Shown here: positions 16,191 through 22,837 of the stretch, piece after piece | Position numbering within the stretch: the stretch's first letter is position 1 | How the letters are laid out: each line of letters begins with the position of its first letter | Assembly: GCA_017646005.1 (NCBI GenBank) | Contig: JAGCNJ010000064.1 | Coordinates: forward strand, 1-34,773 | Source: Clostridia bacterium | GTDB taxonomy: Bacteria > Bacillota > Clostridia > Oscillospirales > CAG-272 | Direction of reading: 5' to 3' | Length of the DNA stretch: 34,773 nucleotides | Position numbers and translations under genes: made by a program | The notes under the pieces: model-generated | Databases searched by the model: none | Seen by the model: only the letters and a program-made list of their open reading frames with translations | What the model was told of the DNA's origin: nothing

Positions 16191-16910
16191 TTATTTTGAA
16201 GCAAGCCTTTCAAGCCGCTCGCGCTCTGCCTGTGCGGGTCTTAAATACACCGCGGCAAGTTTCTTATCGGTAAAGACCGATTTATCAAGTGCAGCCTTGT
16301 ATATACATTCCGCCGTCTGCGCTACCGAATACGCACTTACAAGCTTAAGCATTTCGGGAGTGTCCTTTATCCGCGCACTTTTTGCAAGGTCACGCACTCT
16401 GTCGTATCCGTCGCCGACAAAATAGAGGCTCTTTTTCTTTTCCTTTGCAAGAGCTTCTGCTTCTTTTATAAGCTCATCCGGCAGATCAAGCTTATCCGGT
16501 GTCAGCCTTGTAAGCTTTTCGCCGTCACTTTCGAATACCGCATTGTAAAGTCCGCACCTGCGAGCGTCTGTCACCGGTACTATAAGCGCGTTTGCTTCGC
16601 GAAAAGCCCACGCGGTCGCTTCAAGAGTTGAAACTCCAACACAGGGGATGCTTTTACCAAACACAAGTCCCTTGACAAGAGCAACGCCTATGCGTATTCC
16701 CGTAAACGAGCCCGGTCCTACCGTGCAGGCAAGCATATCAAGCGAATCTACATCGCATTTTGCTCTTTCAAGCACGTCCTTCACCATTGCAAGCAAAGTT
16801 TCACTGTGGGTATTCGTTGTATTTATAAAGGATTCGGCAAGCCTTCTGTCGTCCTCACAAAGAGCGACACTTGCGCAAAGAGCGCTTGAATCTATTGCAA
16901 GTATCTTCAC
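16191..16910 (-). CDS. tsaB: t6A biosynthesis protein TsaB
   Basis: A 239-residue ASKHA-fold protein that partners TsaD and TsaE in transferring the threonylcarbamoyl group to tRNA A37. The hallmark VGPGSFTGIRIG is at residues 64-75, and the N-terminal ILAIDSSA strand is typical. The start codon is GTG and overlaps the tsaE stop (GTGA), with GGAG 5 nt upstream inside tsaE, so the two are translationally coupled. A rimI or tsaD gene often follows in other genomes; here rpiB follows instead. Confidence 0.94.
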   Translation of the reverse strand: MKILAIDSSALCASVALCEDDRRLAESFINTTNTHSETLLAMVKDVLERAKCDVDSLDMLACTVGPGSFTGIRIGVALVKGLVFGKSIPCVGVSTLEATAWAFREANALIVPVTDARRCGLYNAVFESDGEKLTRLTPDKLDLPDELIKEAEALAKEKKKSLYFVGDGYDRVRDLAKSARIKDTPEMLKLVSAYSVAQTAECIYKAALDKSVFTDKKLAAVYLRPAQAERERLERLASK

Positions 16911-17356
16911 TTCAACTCCACCTCTTTTACGCTTATACGTCGCGAATTTTCATCAATCTTTTCAATATCGACCCTGATGTGATGTGACGGCAGAGCAAAT
17001 TCTATGTTTTCGCTCCACTCGGTAATTATAAGCGCATCCCTTGTAAAATACAAATCAAAGTCTATTGAATCAAGATCGTCCCAATCGCTTACTCTGTACA
17101 TATCGAAATGAAAAAGTGTCGGCTTTGAAAGACCGCTTGGTGAATATTCATTGACTATTGAATAGGTGGGACTTGTAACGGGGGCTCCGCTTGCAAGCTG
17201 AGACGCCACTCCTCTTACAAATGCCGTCTTTCCTGCGCCGAGATCACCGTACATCGCAACAAAGCGTTCTCCCTTTTGCAAGCAAAGCAAAGCAAGCTCT
17301 TTTCCTGCTTCTTCGGTTTCCTCAACCGTATGAGTTGTAATCGTATAATCCATCAT
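16907..17356 (-). CDS. tsaE: t6A biosynthesis ATPase TsaE
   Basis: A 149-residue P-loop ATPase needed for multiple turnover of the TsaBDE complex. Walker A is GDLGAGKT (37-44), followed by SPTYSIVNEY and the family motif HFDMYR, with TEWSEN near the C-terminus. The start is one of two adjacent ATG codons (17356 or 17353); the ribosome site is weak (TTTTGGATG), so the exact start is uncertain. A copy of AAATCGGCAAA lies 55-65 nt upstream (17411-17421). Confidence 0.94.
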   Translation of the reverse strand: MMDYTITTHTVEETEEAGKELALLCLQKGERFVAMYGDLGAGKTAFVRGVASQLASGAPVTSPTYSIVNEYSPSGLSKPTLFHFDMYRVSDWDDLDSIDFDLYFTRDALIITEWSENIEFALPSHHIRVDIEKIDENSRRISVKEVELK

Positions 17357-17423
17357 TTATCATCCAAAACAAGCCTCAGACAAGCAAAATATACCTCCAA
17401 AGCTATGTATAAATCGGCAAAAT

Positions 17424-17445
17424 CGGCGTCGCACATGCGACGCCG
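17424..17445 (-). terminator. Hairpin after the cohesin-dockerin gene
   Basis: CGGCGTCGCA and TGCGACGCCG (17424-17433 with 17436-17445) form a perfect 10-bp inverted repeat with almost no loop. On the minus strand it lies 14 nt past the stop of the cohesin-dockerin gene and is followed by ATTTTGCC, a weak T tract. A terminator is the simplest reading. Confidence 0.65.
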
Positions 17446-17458
17446 CTATTCGTTTGAC

Positions 17459-18373
17459 TTAACCGATATAAGGAAGTGTGAGATAGCCCTGCCACTTCGC
17501 AAGATAACGTGAAACTATAACGTTATCGGTAGACGTAAGCACGCCGTCCTTATCAACGTCGCATGCGAGCATATCGATAGTCGAGTCACCGTAGCCCTGC
17601 CACTTAGCAAGGTTACGGGAAACTATAACGTTGTCGGTGGAATCGGCAACTCCGTTTCCGTCAGCGTCACCGTATACAAATGATCTGTATTCAGCCGTCA
17701 CTTCCGTAGCTGCCGTAATATTATCAAAGGACTTGTTCCATCCCGTGAACACATATCCGACGCCGTTTGCATCAGCTCTTACAGGTGTCACAGGAGCAGT
17801 AGCAGACTCGCCTTTTTTTACCTTTTCGGTTTTGAGAACGTTTCCGTTCCAATCAAGGAACTTAACCTCATAGTCTCCGGGAAGAAGCTTTACGTATCCA
17901 TTTAAATAAGCAAGCGTAACTCTCTTCACCTCTGCATTATACGCAATTCCGTCATTAAGGGATATCGAAAGTGCTTTACCCACTGCGGCATCCTTATCAA
18001 CTGCAAAGTTAAGATATACGAGAGTTCCGTTTGCCGTAATATTTTCCTTGGACGTCGAATCCGAAAGATAAATCGTATACGGATTGGACGCAAGGTCTAT
18101 CTCATCGTTTGAGCAGAATGAATTGGAAATGACCTCACCTGCTTCGACAGATGTAAGCGTGAGAGCCTCGTCGTATGTGAGCTTTGTGAGGATCGATATG
18201 ATTCCCTGATTGTTCTTCACAAGCACGGGAACCTTTACAGATTCTGTTCCCTCTACGACCTCAACGCTTTCAATTGCAACAGTGGTAATTGCCGCGGATA
18301 CCGTTGCGGTCATCAAAGCGGCCAATATTACCGCAAAAAACACGAGTGTAGTAAATCGGAGTAACTTATTCAT
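17459..18373 (-). CDS. Secreted cohesin-like and dockerin-containing protein
   Basis: A 304-residue exported protein. A Sec signal peptide covers about residues 1-27 (cleavage near VSA-A). Residues 30-165 look like a cohesin-type beta-sandwich (VKVPVLVKNNQGIISILTKLTYD opening, GTLVYLNFAVD, cited here in part). Residues 167-231 resemble an InlB/Flg_new-type repeat (KVKKGESATAPVTP, YVFTGWNKSFDNI). The C-terminal dockerin (234-304) has two calcium-loop halves, DADGNGVADSTD and DVDKDGVLTSTD, each followed by a near-identical VIVSR-LAKWQGY helix. No catalytic domain is seen. Cohesins bind dockerins, so it could bridge or polymerise a cell-surface enzyme complex. AAAAGGA lies 7 nt before the ATG, behind a strong promoter at 18441-18469. 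Neighbours give no matching enzyme with a dockerin. Confidence 0.83.
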   Translation of the reverse strand: MNKLLRFTTLVFFAVILAALMTATVSAAITTVAIESVEVVEGTESVKVPVLVKNNQGIISILTKLTYDEALTLTSVEAGEVISNSFCSNDEIDLASNPYTIYLSDSTSKENITANGTLVYLNFAVDKDAAVGKALSISLNDGIAYNAEVKRVTLAYLNGYVKLLPGDYEVKFLDWNGNVLKTEKVKKGESATAPVTPVRADANGVGYVFTGWNKSFDNITAATEVTAEYRSFVYGDADGNGVADSTDNVIVSRNLAKWQGYGDSTIDMLACDVDKDGVLTSTDNVIVSRYLAKWQGYLTLPYIG

Positions 18374-18440
18374 TGAATTATCCTTTTCCTTTCACGCATA
18401 CTTGCGCGTTGTTTATAATGCCAAAAGTATACACACTAAC

Positions 18441-18469
18441 ATAATATCATATTTTGAAGACAAAGTCAA
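18441..18469 (-). promoter_or_regulatory. Strong promoter of the cohesin-dockerin gene
   Basis: Minus-strand TTGACT (18469-18464), 17-bp spacer, TATTAT (18446-18441), with TGA before the -10 (extended). Transcription would start near 18434, leaving a 60-nt leader. Confidence 0.82.
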
Positions 18470-18561
18470 GAGATATCTCACTCTATTCCCATAAAAATGC
18501 AATCATATTTGAATGCGTCAATAAAAAGCATAAAAACTTCGCCGAATGATGCAAATATTTT

Positions 18562-18576
18562 GTCAAGGGTCTTGAC
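18562..18576. repeat. Palindrome over the activase promoter -35 region
   Basis: GTCAAG (18562-18567) and CTTGAC (18571-18576) form a 6-bp inverted repeat with a 3-bp centre. The right arm overlaps the -35 hexamer of the plus-strand promoter. The placement is what one expects of a repressor operator; the regulator is unknown. Confidence 0.4.
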
Positions 18577-18600
18577 TTGAGGCAATAAATGTGTTATCAT
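18572..18600 (+). promoter_or_regulatory. Promoter of the activase/GH36 pair
   Basis: TTGACT (18572-18577), 17-bp spacer, TATCAT (18595-18600). The start would be near 18607, leaving a leader of about 27 nt. It diverges from the cohesin-dockerin promoter. Confidence 0.78.
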
Positions 18601-18633
18601 TCCTACAGAAATTATATTTATGGTTGGTTTTAT

Positions 18634-19452
18634 ATGCTCGGTACAATTTTTGATATAAAGGAATTTTCGGTACACGACGGTCCCGGCGTGCGCACTACCG
18701 TTTTCCTCAAGGGCTGTCCTTTGAGATGCAAATGGTGTCACAACCCCGAGGGACTGTCACCGTACCCTCAGATAATGGTCAAGGAAAATCAGTGCACTCA
18801 CTGCAAACGATGCTTTAATCCATGCGGACATGAAATATGCAAAAAATACGGCAGATGCCTTTTCGCCTGCCCGCTTGGTCTTATTTCGCTGACAGGAAAG
18901 GAAATGGACAGCGCAGACGTTGCCGCAAAGATTCTGAGAGGCAAGGATTTTATGCGTATGTCCGGCGGAGGCGTCACAATATCGGGCGGAGAGCCTCTTA
19001 TGCAGCATGAATTTACACTTGATCTGCTCAAACGCACAAGCGAGCTTCACCGCGCAATACAGACAAGCGGCTTTGCTTCAAACAAGGTCTTTTCGGATGT
19101 AATTGCAAACACCGACTACGTTATGATGGATCTAAAGCTTATCGACCCCGTTATGCACAAGGAATATACCGGAGTTGATAATACCGTGATACTCGAAAAT
19201 GCGGAGATCCTCAAAAAAAGCGGAAAGGCTCACGTATTCCGCGTACCGCTGATACCCGATATAACCGATACGGAAGAAAATCTGCGTGCAATAAGCGAAA
19301 TCGCGGGAGATTCCCCCGTGGAGCTTCTTCCCTATAACGTAATGGCAGGCGCAAAATATAAGAGCGTCGGTCTTACATACCCCCTTGAGGGACATAAAAC
19401 GGAAAACAATAAAATAGACATATCAATTTTCAAGAGAGGTAAACTTCTATGA
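18634..19452 (+). CDS. Radical SAM glycyl-radical-enzyme activating protein
   Basis: A 272-residue radical SAM protein of the PFL-activase family, which installs a glycyl radical on a partner enzyme. The cluster-binding CX3CX2C is Cys28-Cys32-Cys35 (GCPLRCKWCHNPEG), after the family N-terminus FSVHDGPGVRTTVFLKGCP. An inserted cysteine-rich segment (Cys54, 57, 60, 64, 69, 75, 79) resembles the ferredoxin-like insert of GRE activases, but the second set seems one Cys short. SGGGVTISGGEPLMQ is the SAM-binding glycine motif. No glycyl radical enzyme (GRE) gene is in the window. The stop overlaps the next start (ATGA). The start at 18634 has only a weak ribosome site (GGTTGG); an ATG at 18589 lies inside the promoter and is rejected. 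Confidence 0.88.
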   Translation: MLGTIFDIKEFSVHDGPGVRTTVFLKGCPLRCKWCHNPEGLSPYPQIMVKENQCTHCKRCFNPCGHEICKKYGRCLFACPLGLISLTGKEMDSADVAAKILRGKDFMRMSGGGVTISGGEPLMQHEFTLDLLKRTSELHRAIQTSGFASNKVFSDVIANTDYVMMDLKLIDPVMHKEYTGVDNTVILENAEILKKSGKAHVFRVPLIPDITDTEENLRAISEIAGDSPVELLPYNVMAGAKYKSVGLTYPLEGHKTENNKIDISIFKRGKLL

Positions 19453-21518
19453 ACGTTTTCAAAAATCTTAAGGTCTGGGCAAAGGATCCGGACGGCGCAA
19501 AGATCTATCTCGCGCCCACCAAGAATGCCGGTGAATACGCAAGCGAAGACAAGGACATCACGGTAAAGATATCAACTGTCAAGCGCGGCAATATCACCGC
19601 CGTATACATAGACGCCGTAAAGGACCGCGACCATTTCAACAAGGATTACGCAGTCGGCTTCGCTTCAAACGAGATCGACGGACTTAAGCGTTATTTTGCA
19701 AACCATATGTGGTGTGCTTTCTGGTGCAAGACACAGTTTTCAACCGATCTCACGGCTCTTACCGTAGATACACAGGGCTTCTTATATGAGAAAAACGATG
19801 GAAAATACTCTCTTCTCCTCCCTGTATGCGATGCCGTTTACAAATGTACGCTTTTCGGCGATTCGGACGGTATCAACGTAGGCGTATCGAGCTATCACCC
19901 CCGTCTTTCCAAGGTTGAGCATACACTCGCTCTTATGATAGACGACGGCGAGGTGTCGCCATACAATATGGTACGCGACAGCGCTGAATACGCCTTCGAG
20001 CTTATGGGTACCGGAATACATACCCGTGAATACAGACGCTATCCCGAAATATTCGACTACCTCGGCTGGTGCTCATGGGATGCTATGAACATCAACGTCA
20101 GCGAGGACGGATGTGTTGAAAAGTGCAAGGAATTTTCAGACAAGGGTATTCCCGTCAAGTGGGCGATTATCGACGATATGTGGGCTGAATGCCGCGGACT
20201 CAACAAGCGCCCCTACAAGAACGACAATATGTTCCATCAGATGCATACAAGCGCCCTCACCTCATTCGAGGCAGACCACGAGCGCTTTCCTCACGGACTC
20301 AAGCATTGCATCTCGGAAATGAACAAATACGGCATTGAGGTCGGTATGTGGCACCCCACAACAGGCTATTGGCTCGGAATCGACCCCGAAAGTGAGCTTG
20401 CAGAAAAATACGCAGACTGCCTCCAGATGGTTCCCAGCGGCAGACTCGTGCTTAAAATGGAACGCGAAAAGGTGTTCAAATTCTTCAATGCATTCCACGA
20501 GTTCTTCAGAGAGTGCGGTGCAAAGTTTGTAAAGGTCGATAACCAGAGCTATCTGCGCGCAAATTACACCGGCGTTTATCCGATCGGTAAGGCGGCGCGC
20601 GAATTACATGCAGGTCTTGAAGCATCCGTCGGTGCAAACTTTGATAACAATATGATCAACTGTATGTGTATGGCAAACGAAAATATGTGGAACAGACCTG
20701 TAAGTGCCATCAACCGTCAGTCGGGCGACTTCCAGCCTGAAAACCGCGAGTGGTTTATCTTCCACATACTCCAATGCGTATACAGCTCTATGATACAGAG
20801 CGAATTCTACTGGCCGGACTACGATATGTGGTGGACAGACGACGGTCAGGCAAGAAAGAACAGCTTACTCCGCGCTATTTCGGGCGGTCCTATCTACGTA
20901 AGCGACAAGATCGGACGCTCCAACAAGGAGATCCTCGATCCGCTTGCATACGACGACGGCCGTATCCTCAGATGTGATATTCCCGCACGTCCCACGGCAG
21001 ATTCACTTTTCAACGATCCCGAAACCTCAAAGCATCCGCTTAAGGTATTCAACACCTGCTCAGGCGGAAAATACGGCGTTATCGCTACCTATAACCTCGA
21101 CAAAAATGGCAAGGCTGTTCGCGGCACTATTTCCCCCGACGATGTTGTAGGTCTTGTGGGCGAGGAATTTGCTGTATACGAATATAACACCGGAAAGGTT
21201 CGCATGCTAAAGAAGGGCGAATCCTTCACCTACACTCTCAAGGATCACGACGATTACCGTCTGTTCATCATTTCTCCCTTTGATAAGAACGGCATAGCGA
21301 TGCTCGGACGTATCGACAAGTTTATGTCACCCGTCGCTATTCTCGACAGCTTCGATACAAGCTACAGTGTATATGAGGGCGGTAAGATCGCATTCGTTCA
21401 CAGAGGCAGACGTGCATTCACCGCGGTTTGTGAAAGCGGCGAATACAAGGTTGAAAGAAACGGCTCTGTATGCACCTTTGAATCAAAGAGAAGCGACCTT
21501 CACTTCATACTTAAGTAA
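19449..21518 (+). CDS. Raffinose synthase/Sip1-like GH36 family protein
   Basis: A 689-residue protein with the layout of GH36-type raffinose synthase / seed-imbibition (alkaline alpha-galactosidase) proteins: N-terminal beta-sandwich, central TIM barrel, C-terminal beta domain. Motifs: YLGWCSWDAMN, KWAIIDDMW, then the nucleophile Asp364 in FVKVDNQSY. The acid/base region reads RQSGDF (Asp427), where plant relatives usually have RxSDDF, so one of the two Asp is Gly. WPDYDMWWT follows. No signal peptide or dockerin, so it should be cytoplasmic. It would hydrolyse or transfer alpha-galactosyl groups; the substrate is not fixed by sequence. GAGG lies 9 nt before the ATG, within the activase gene, and the two genes overlap by 4 nt. 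Confidence 0.85.
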   Translation: MNVFKNLKVWAKDPDGAKIYLAPTKNAGEYASEDKDITVKISTVKRGNITAVYIDAVKDRDHFNKDYAVGFASNEIDGLKRYFANHMWCAFWCKTQFSTDLTALTVDTQGFLYEKNDGKYSLLLPVCDAVYKCTLFGDSDGINVGVSSYHPRLSKVEHTLALMIDDGEVSPYNMVRDSAEYAFELMGTGIHTREYRRYPEIFDYLGWCSWDAMNINVSEDGCVEKCKEFSDKGIPVKWAIIDDMWAECRGLNKRPYKNDNMFHQMHTSALTSFEADHERFPHGLKHCISEMNKYGIEVGMWHPTTGYWLGIDPESELAEKYADCLQMVPSGRLVLKMEREKVFKFFNAFHEFFRECGAKFVKVDNQSYLRANYTGVYPIGKAARELHAGLEASVGANFDNNMINCMCMANENMWNRPVSAINRQSGDFQPENREWFIFHILQCVYSSMIQSEFYWPDYDMWWTDDGQARKNSLLRAISGGPIYVSDKIGRSNKEILDPLAYDDGRILRCDIPARPTADSLFNDPETSKHPLKVFNTCSGGKYGVIATYNLDKNGKAVRGTISPDDVVGLVGEEFAVYEYNTGKVRMLKKGESFTYTLKDHDDYRLFIISPFDKNGIAMLGRIDKFMSPVAILDSFDTSYSVYEGGKIAFVHRGRRAFTAVCESGEYKVERNGSVCTFESKRSDLHFILK

Positions 21519-21529
21519 AAAGAAAGAAG

Positions 21530-21562
21530 GTATGCCTCAACTGCCGTGCAGTTGAGGCATAC
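21530..21562 (+). terminator. 14-bp perfect hairpin after the GH36 gene
   Basis: Positions 21530-21543 pair perfectly with 21549-21562 around a CCGTG loop, 11 nt past the GH36 stop. There is no T run, and the next gene starts 9 nt downstream. The 3' arm contains the only purine-rich candidate ribosome site (GAGG) of that next gene, so the element may be an attenuator or processing site and not a full terminator. Confidence 0.55.
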
Positions 21563-21571
21563 GATATTAAA

Positions 21572-22471
21572 ATGCTTGAATTCAAACCGATAACACCCGA
21601 TGATTTCAGTGTGATGAAGCCATATTTTGAAAACGCTGGGCTTTCATCGGGAATAGTTTTTATGTGGCGACATCACTATAATACAAGCTATACAATTATA
21701 AACGATACGCTGATCACGAAAAATGAATATATGGGTAATACAAGCTTTTCAATACCTGTAGGCAACGACGTTACAGGTGCGCTTGAGCTTATATGCAAAT
21801 ACGCTGATGATAATGGCATTGACCCCGTTATAAGCTTTGTTACAAAAGACTCACTTGCACTTCTCTCGGAGCTTTACGAGTGTTACGCCGTATCCGAGCG
21901 CGATCTTGCAGACTATATTTACCTCGCAGAGGATCTTGCGTATATGCGCGGAAGAAAATACAGCGGTCAGCGTGGTCATATAAACTATTTTACGAAAAAC
22001 TACCCCGACTTTGAATTCAGGAATATTGACAGCACAAATATAGACGAAGTAAAAGCTTTTTACGCGGATTACCTCAAAGCAAGAGGTAAAACCGACGAAA
22101 GCTTTCTTGCGGAGGCAGATATTCTGCCGGAAATATTCGATAATCCGCAGCTTTACGGCTTTGACGGCCTTACTCTTTACGCACACGGCAAGGTAGTTGC
22201 GTTCGCTATGGGCGAGAGTGTCAACGACACACTGTGGGAGCATATAGAAAAAGCCGACCCAGGCGTGCGCGGAGCATATCAGATGATAGCATCGGGCTTT
22301 GCAAGATGCTATGCCGACAAGGTAAAATACGTAAACCGCGAGGACGATGCCGGCGACGAAGGGCTGAGAAAATCAAAGCTTTCTTATCAACCCGTAAAGC
22401 TTGAAGAAAAATTCTCGGTCACACTTATAAAAAGGAAAATATCCGTGAGCCCGGCAAAATCTGCAGACTGA
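21572..22471 (+). CDS. DUF2156 / LPG-synthase C-terminal-like acyltransferase-fold protein
   Basis: A 299-residue soluble protein made of two GNAT-like halves, resembling DUF2156 (the soluble domain of phosphatidylglycerol lysyltransferase/MprF). Family features visible: FMWRHHYNTSY near the start, DYIYLAEDLAYMRGRKYSGQR-type core (cited in part), and VNREDDAGDEGLRKSKLSYQP near the end. MprF-like proteins transfer aminoacyl groups from tRNA; free-standing DUF2156 proteins have no settled function. No membrane domain is fused. The start at 21572 follows a 14-bp hairpin, with a poor ribosome site. It is cotranscribed with, or immediately after, the GH36 gene. Confidence 0.82.
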   Translation: MLEFKPITPDDFSVMKPYFENAGLSSGIVFMWRHHYNTSYTIINDTLITKNEYMGNTSFSIPVGNDVTGALELICKYADDNGIDPVISFVTKDSLALLSELYECYAVSERDLADYIYLAEDLAYMRGRKYSGQRGHINYFTKNYPDFEFRNIDSTNIDEVKAFYADYLKARGKTDESFLAEADILPEIFDNPQLYGFDGLTLYAHGKVVAFAMGESVNDTLWEHIEKADPGVRGAYQMIASGFARCYADKVKYVNREDDAGDEGLRKSKLSYQPVKLEEKFSVTLIKRKISVSPAKSAD

Positions 22472-22499
22472 ATGTAAAAATATCAGGTTTTATCGCTCA

Positions 22500-22540
22500 T
22501 TTGCCGATTTTTGTGAAAATACTGTTGACAAATCGGCAAA
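22500..22540. repeat. 11-bp inverted repeat overlapping the lysine promoter
   Basis: TTTGCCGATTT (22500-22510) and AAATCGGCAAA (22530-22540) are perfect inverted copies 19 bp apart. The right arm overlaps the end of the -35 box and the spacer. It may be an operator, or a long-loop hairpin ending the upstream gene. The same 11-mer recurs at 17411-17421. Confidence 0.5.
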
Positions 22541-22553
22541 ATTATGGTATCAT
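22525..22553 (+). promoter_or_regulatory. Promoter of the lysine biosynthesis operon
   Basis: TTGACA (22525-22530), 17-bp spacer, TATCAT (22548-22553), with TGG before the -10. The start near 22560 places the first transcribed bases just before the riboswitch P1 helix. Confidence 0.88.
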
Positions 22554-22564
22554 CTAACTAAACT

Positions 22565-22730
22565 ATGATAGAGGCGCGTTGTGCGATCAGTAATCAGAGC
22601 TTTACGGACTTGTGCAGGTCTATTGCTTTGGTAAAAGGCGCAGACGCCGAAGAGAGACAAGGGCACAGGTCTTCTCTGGTCGGACAGAATAAGATCTGTC
22701 AGACTGTCGCTTTCGCGGAGAGCTATCTGT
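22565..22730 (+). promoter_or_regulatory. Lysine riboswitch (L box) aptamer
   Basis: The closing helix P1 is formed by GATAG (22567-22571) and CTATC (22723-22727). Conserved L-box blocks appear in order: AGAGGCGCG, CAGTAATCAGAG, GGCGCAGACGCCGAAG (about 22637-22652), CTCTGGTCGGACAG, CTGTC and GGAGAGCTATCT at the end. These match the Bacillus lysC leader pattern. Lysine binding would favour the downstream terminator and shut off dapA-dapB-lysA. The genes it precedes confirm the call. Confidence 0.94.
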
Positions 22731-22776
22731 TTTATAAATGATACGTGTATATCTTTTTACGTGGATATTTATAGGC

Positions 22777-22812
22777 GGGCAGTCATCTGTGATGGCTGCT
22801 CTGTTTGTTGTA
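22777..22812 (+). terminator. Riboswitch-controlled intrinsic terminator
   Basis: GCAGTCATC (22779-22787) pairs with GATGGCTGC (22791-22799) with one G-U pair and a 3-nt loop, followed by TCTGTTTGTTGT. It lies between the aptamer and dapA. Another stem formed by TATAAAT and ATTTATA between aptamer and terminator may belong to the switching region. Confidence 0.8.
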
Positions 22813-22837
22813 ATTACTTAAACGATTGGAGATAATT

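Noticed and set aside
19449..21518. The GH36-like protein as a possible glycyl radical enzyme for the activase
   Set aside because: It has no C-terminal RVxGY/F-type glycine loop and no CxxC/Cys-loop of GREs; its motifs are those of GH36.
21532..21555. A seven-codon frame inside the 14-bp hairpin, possible leader peptide
   Set aside because: The purine-rich site is only 1 nt from its ATG and no regulatory codon run is present; the sequence is explained by the stem.
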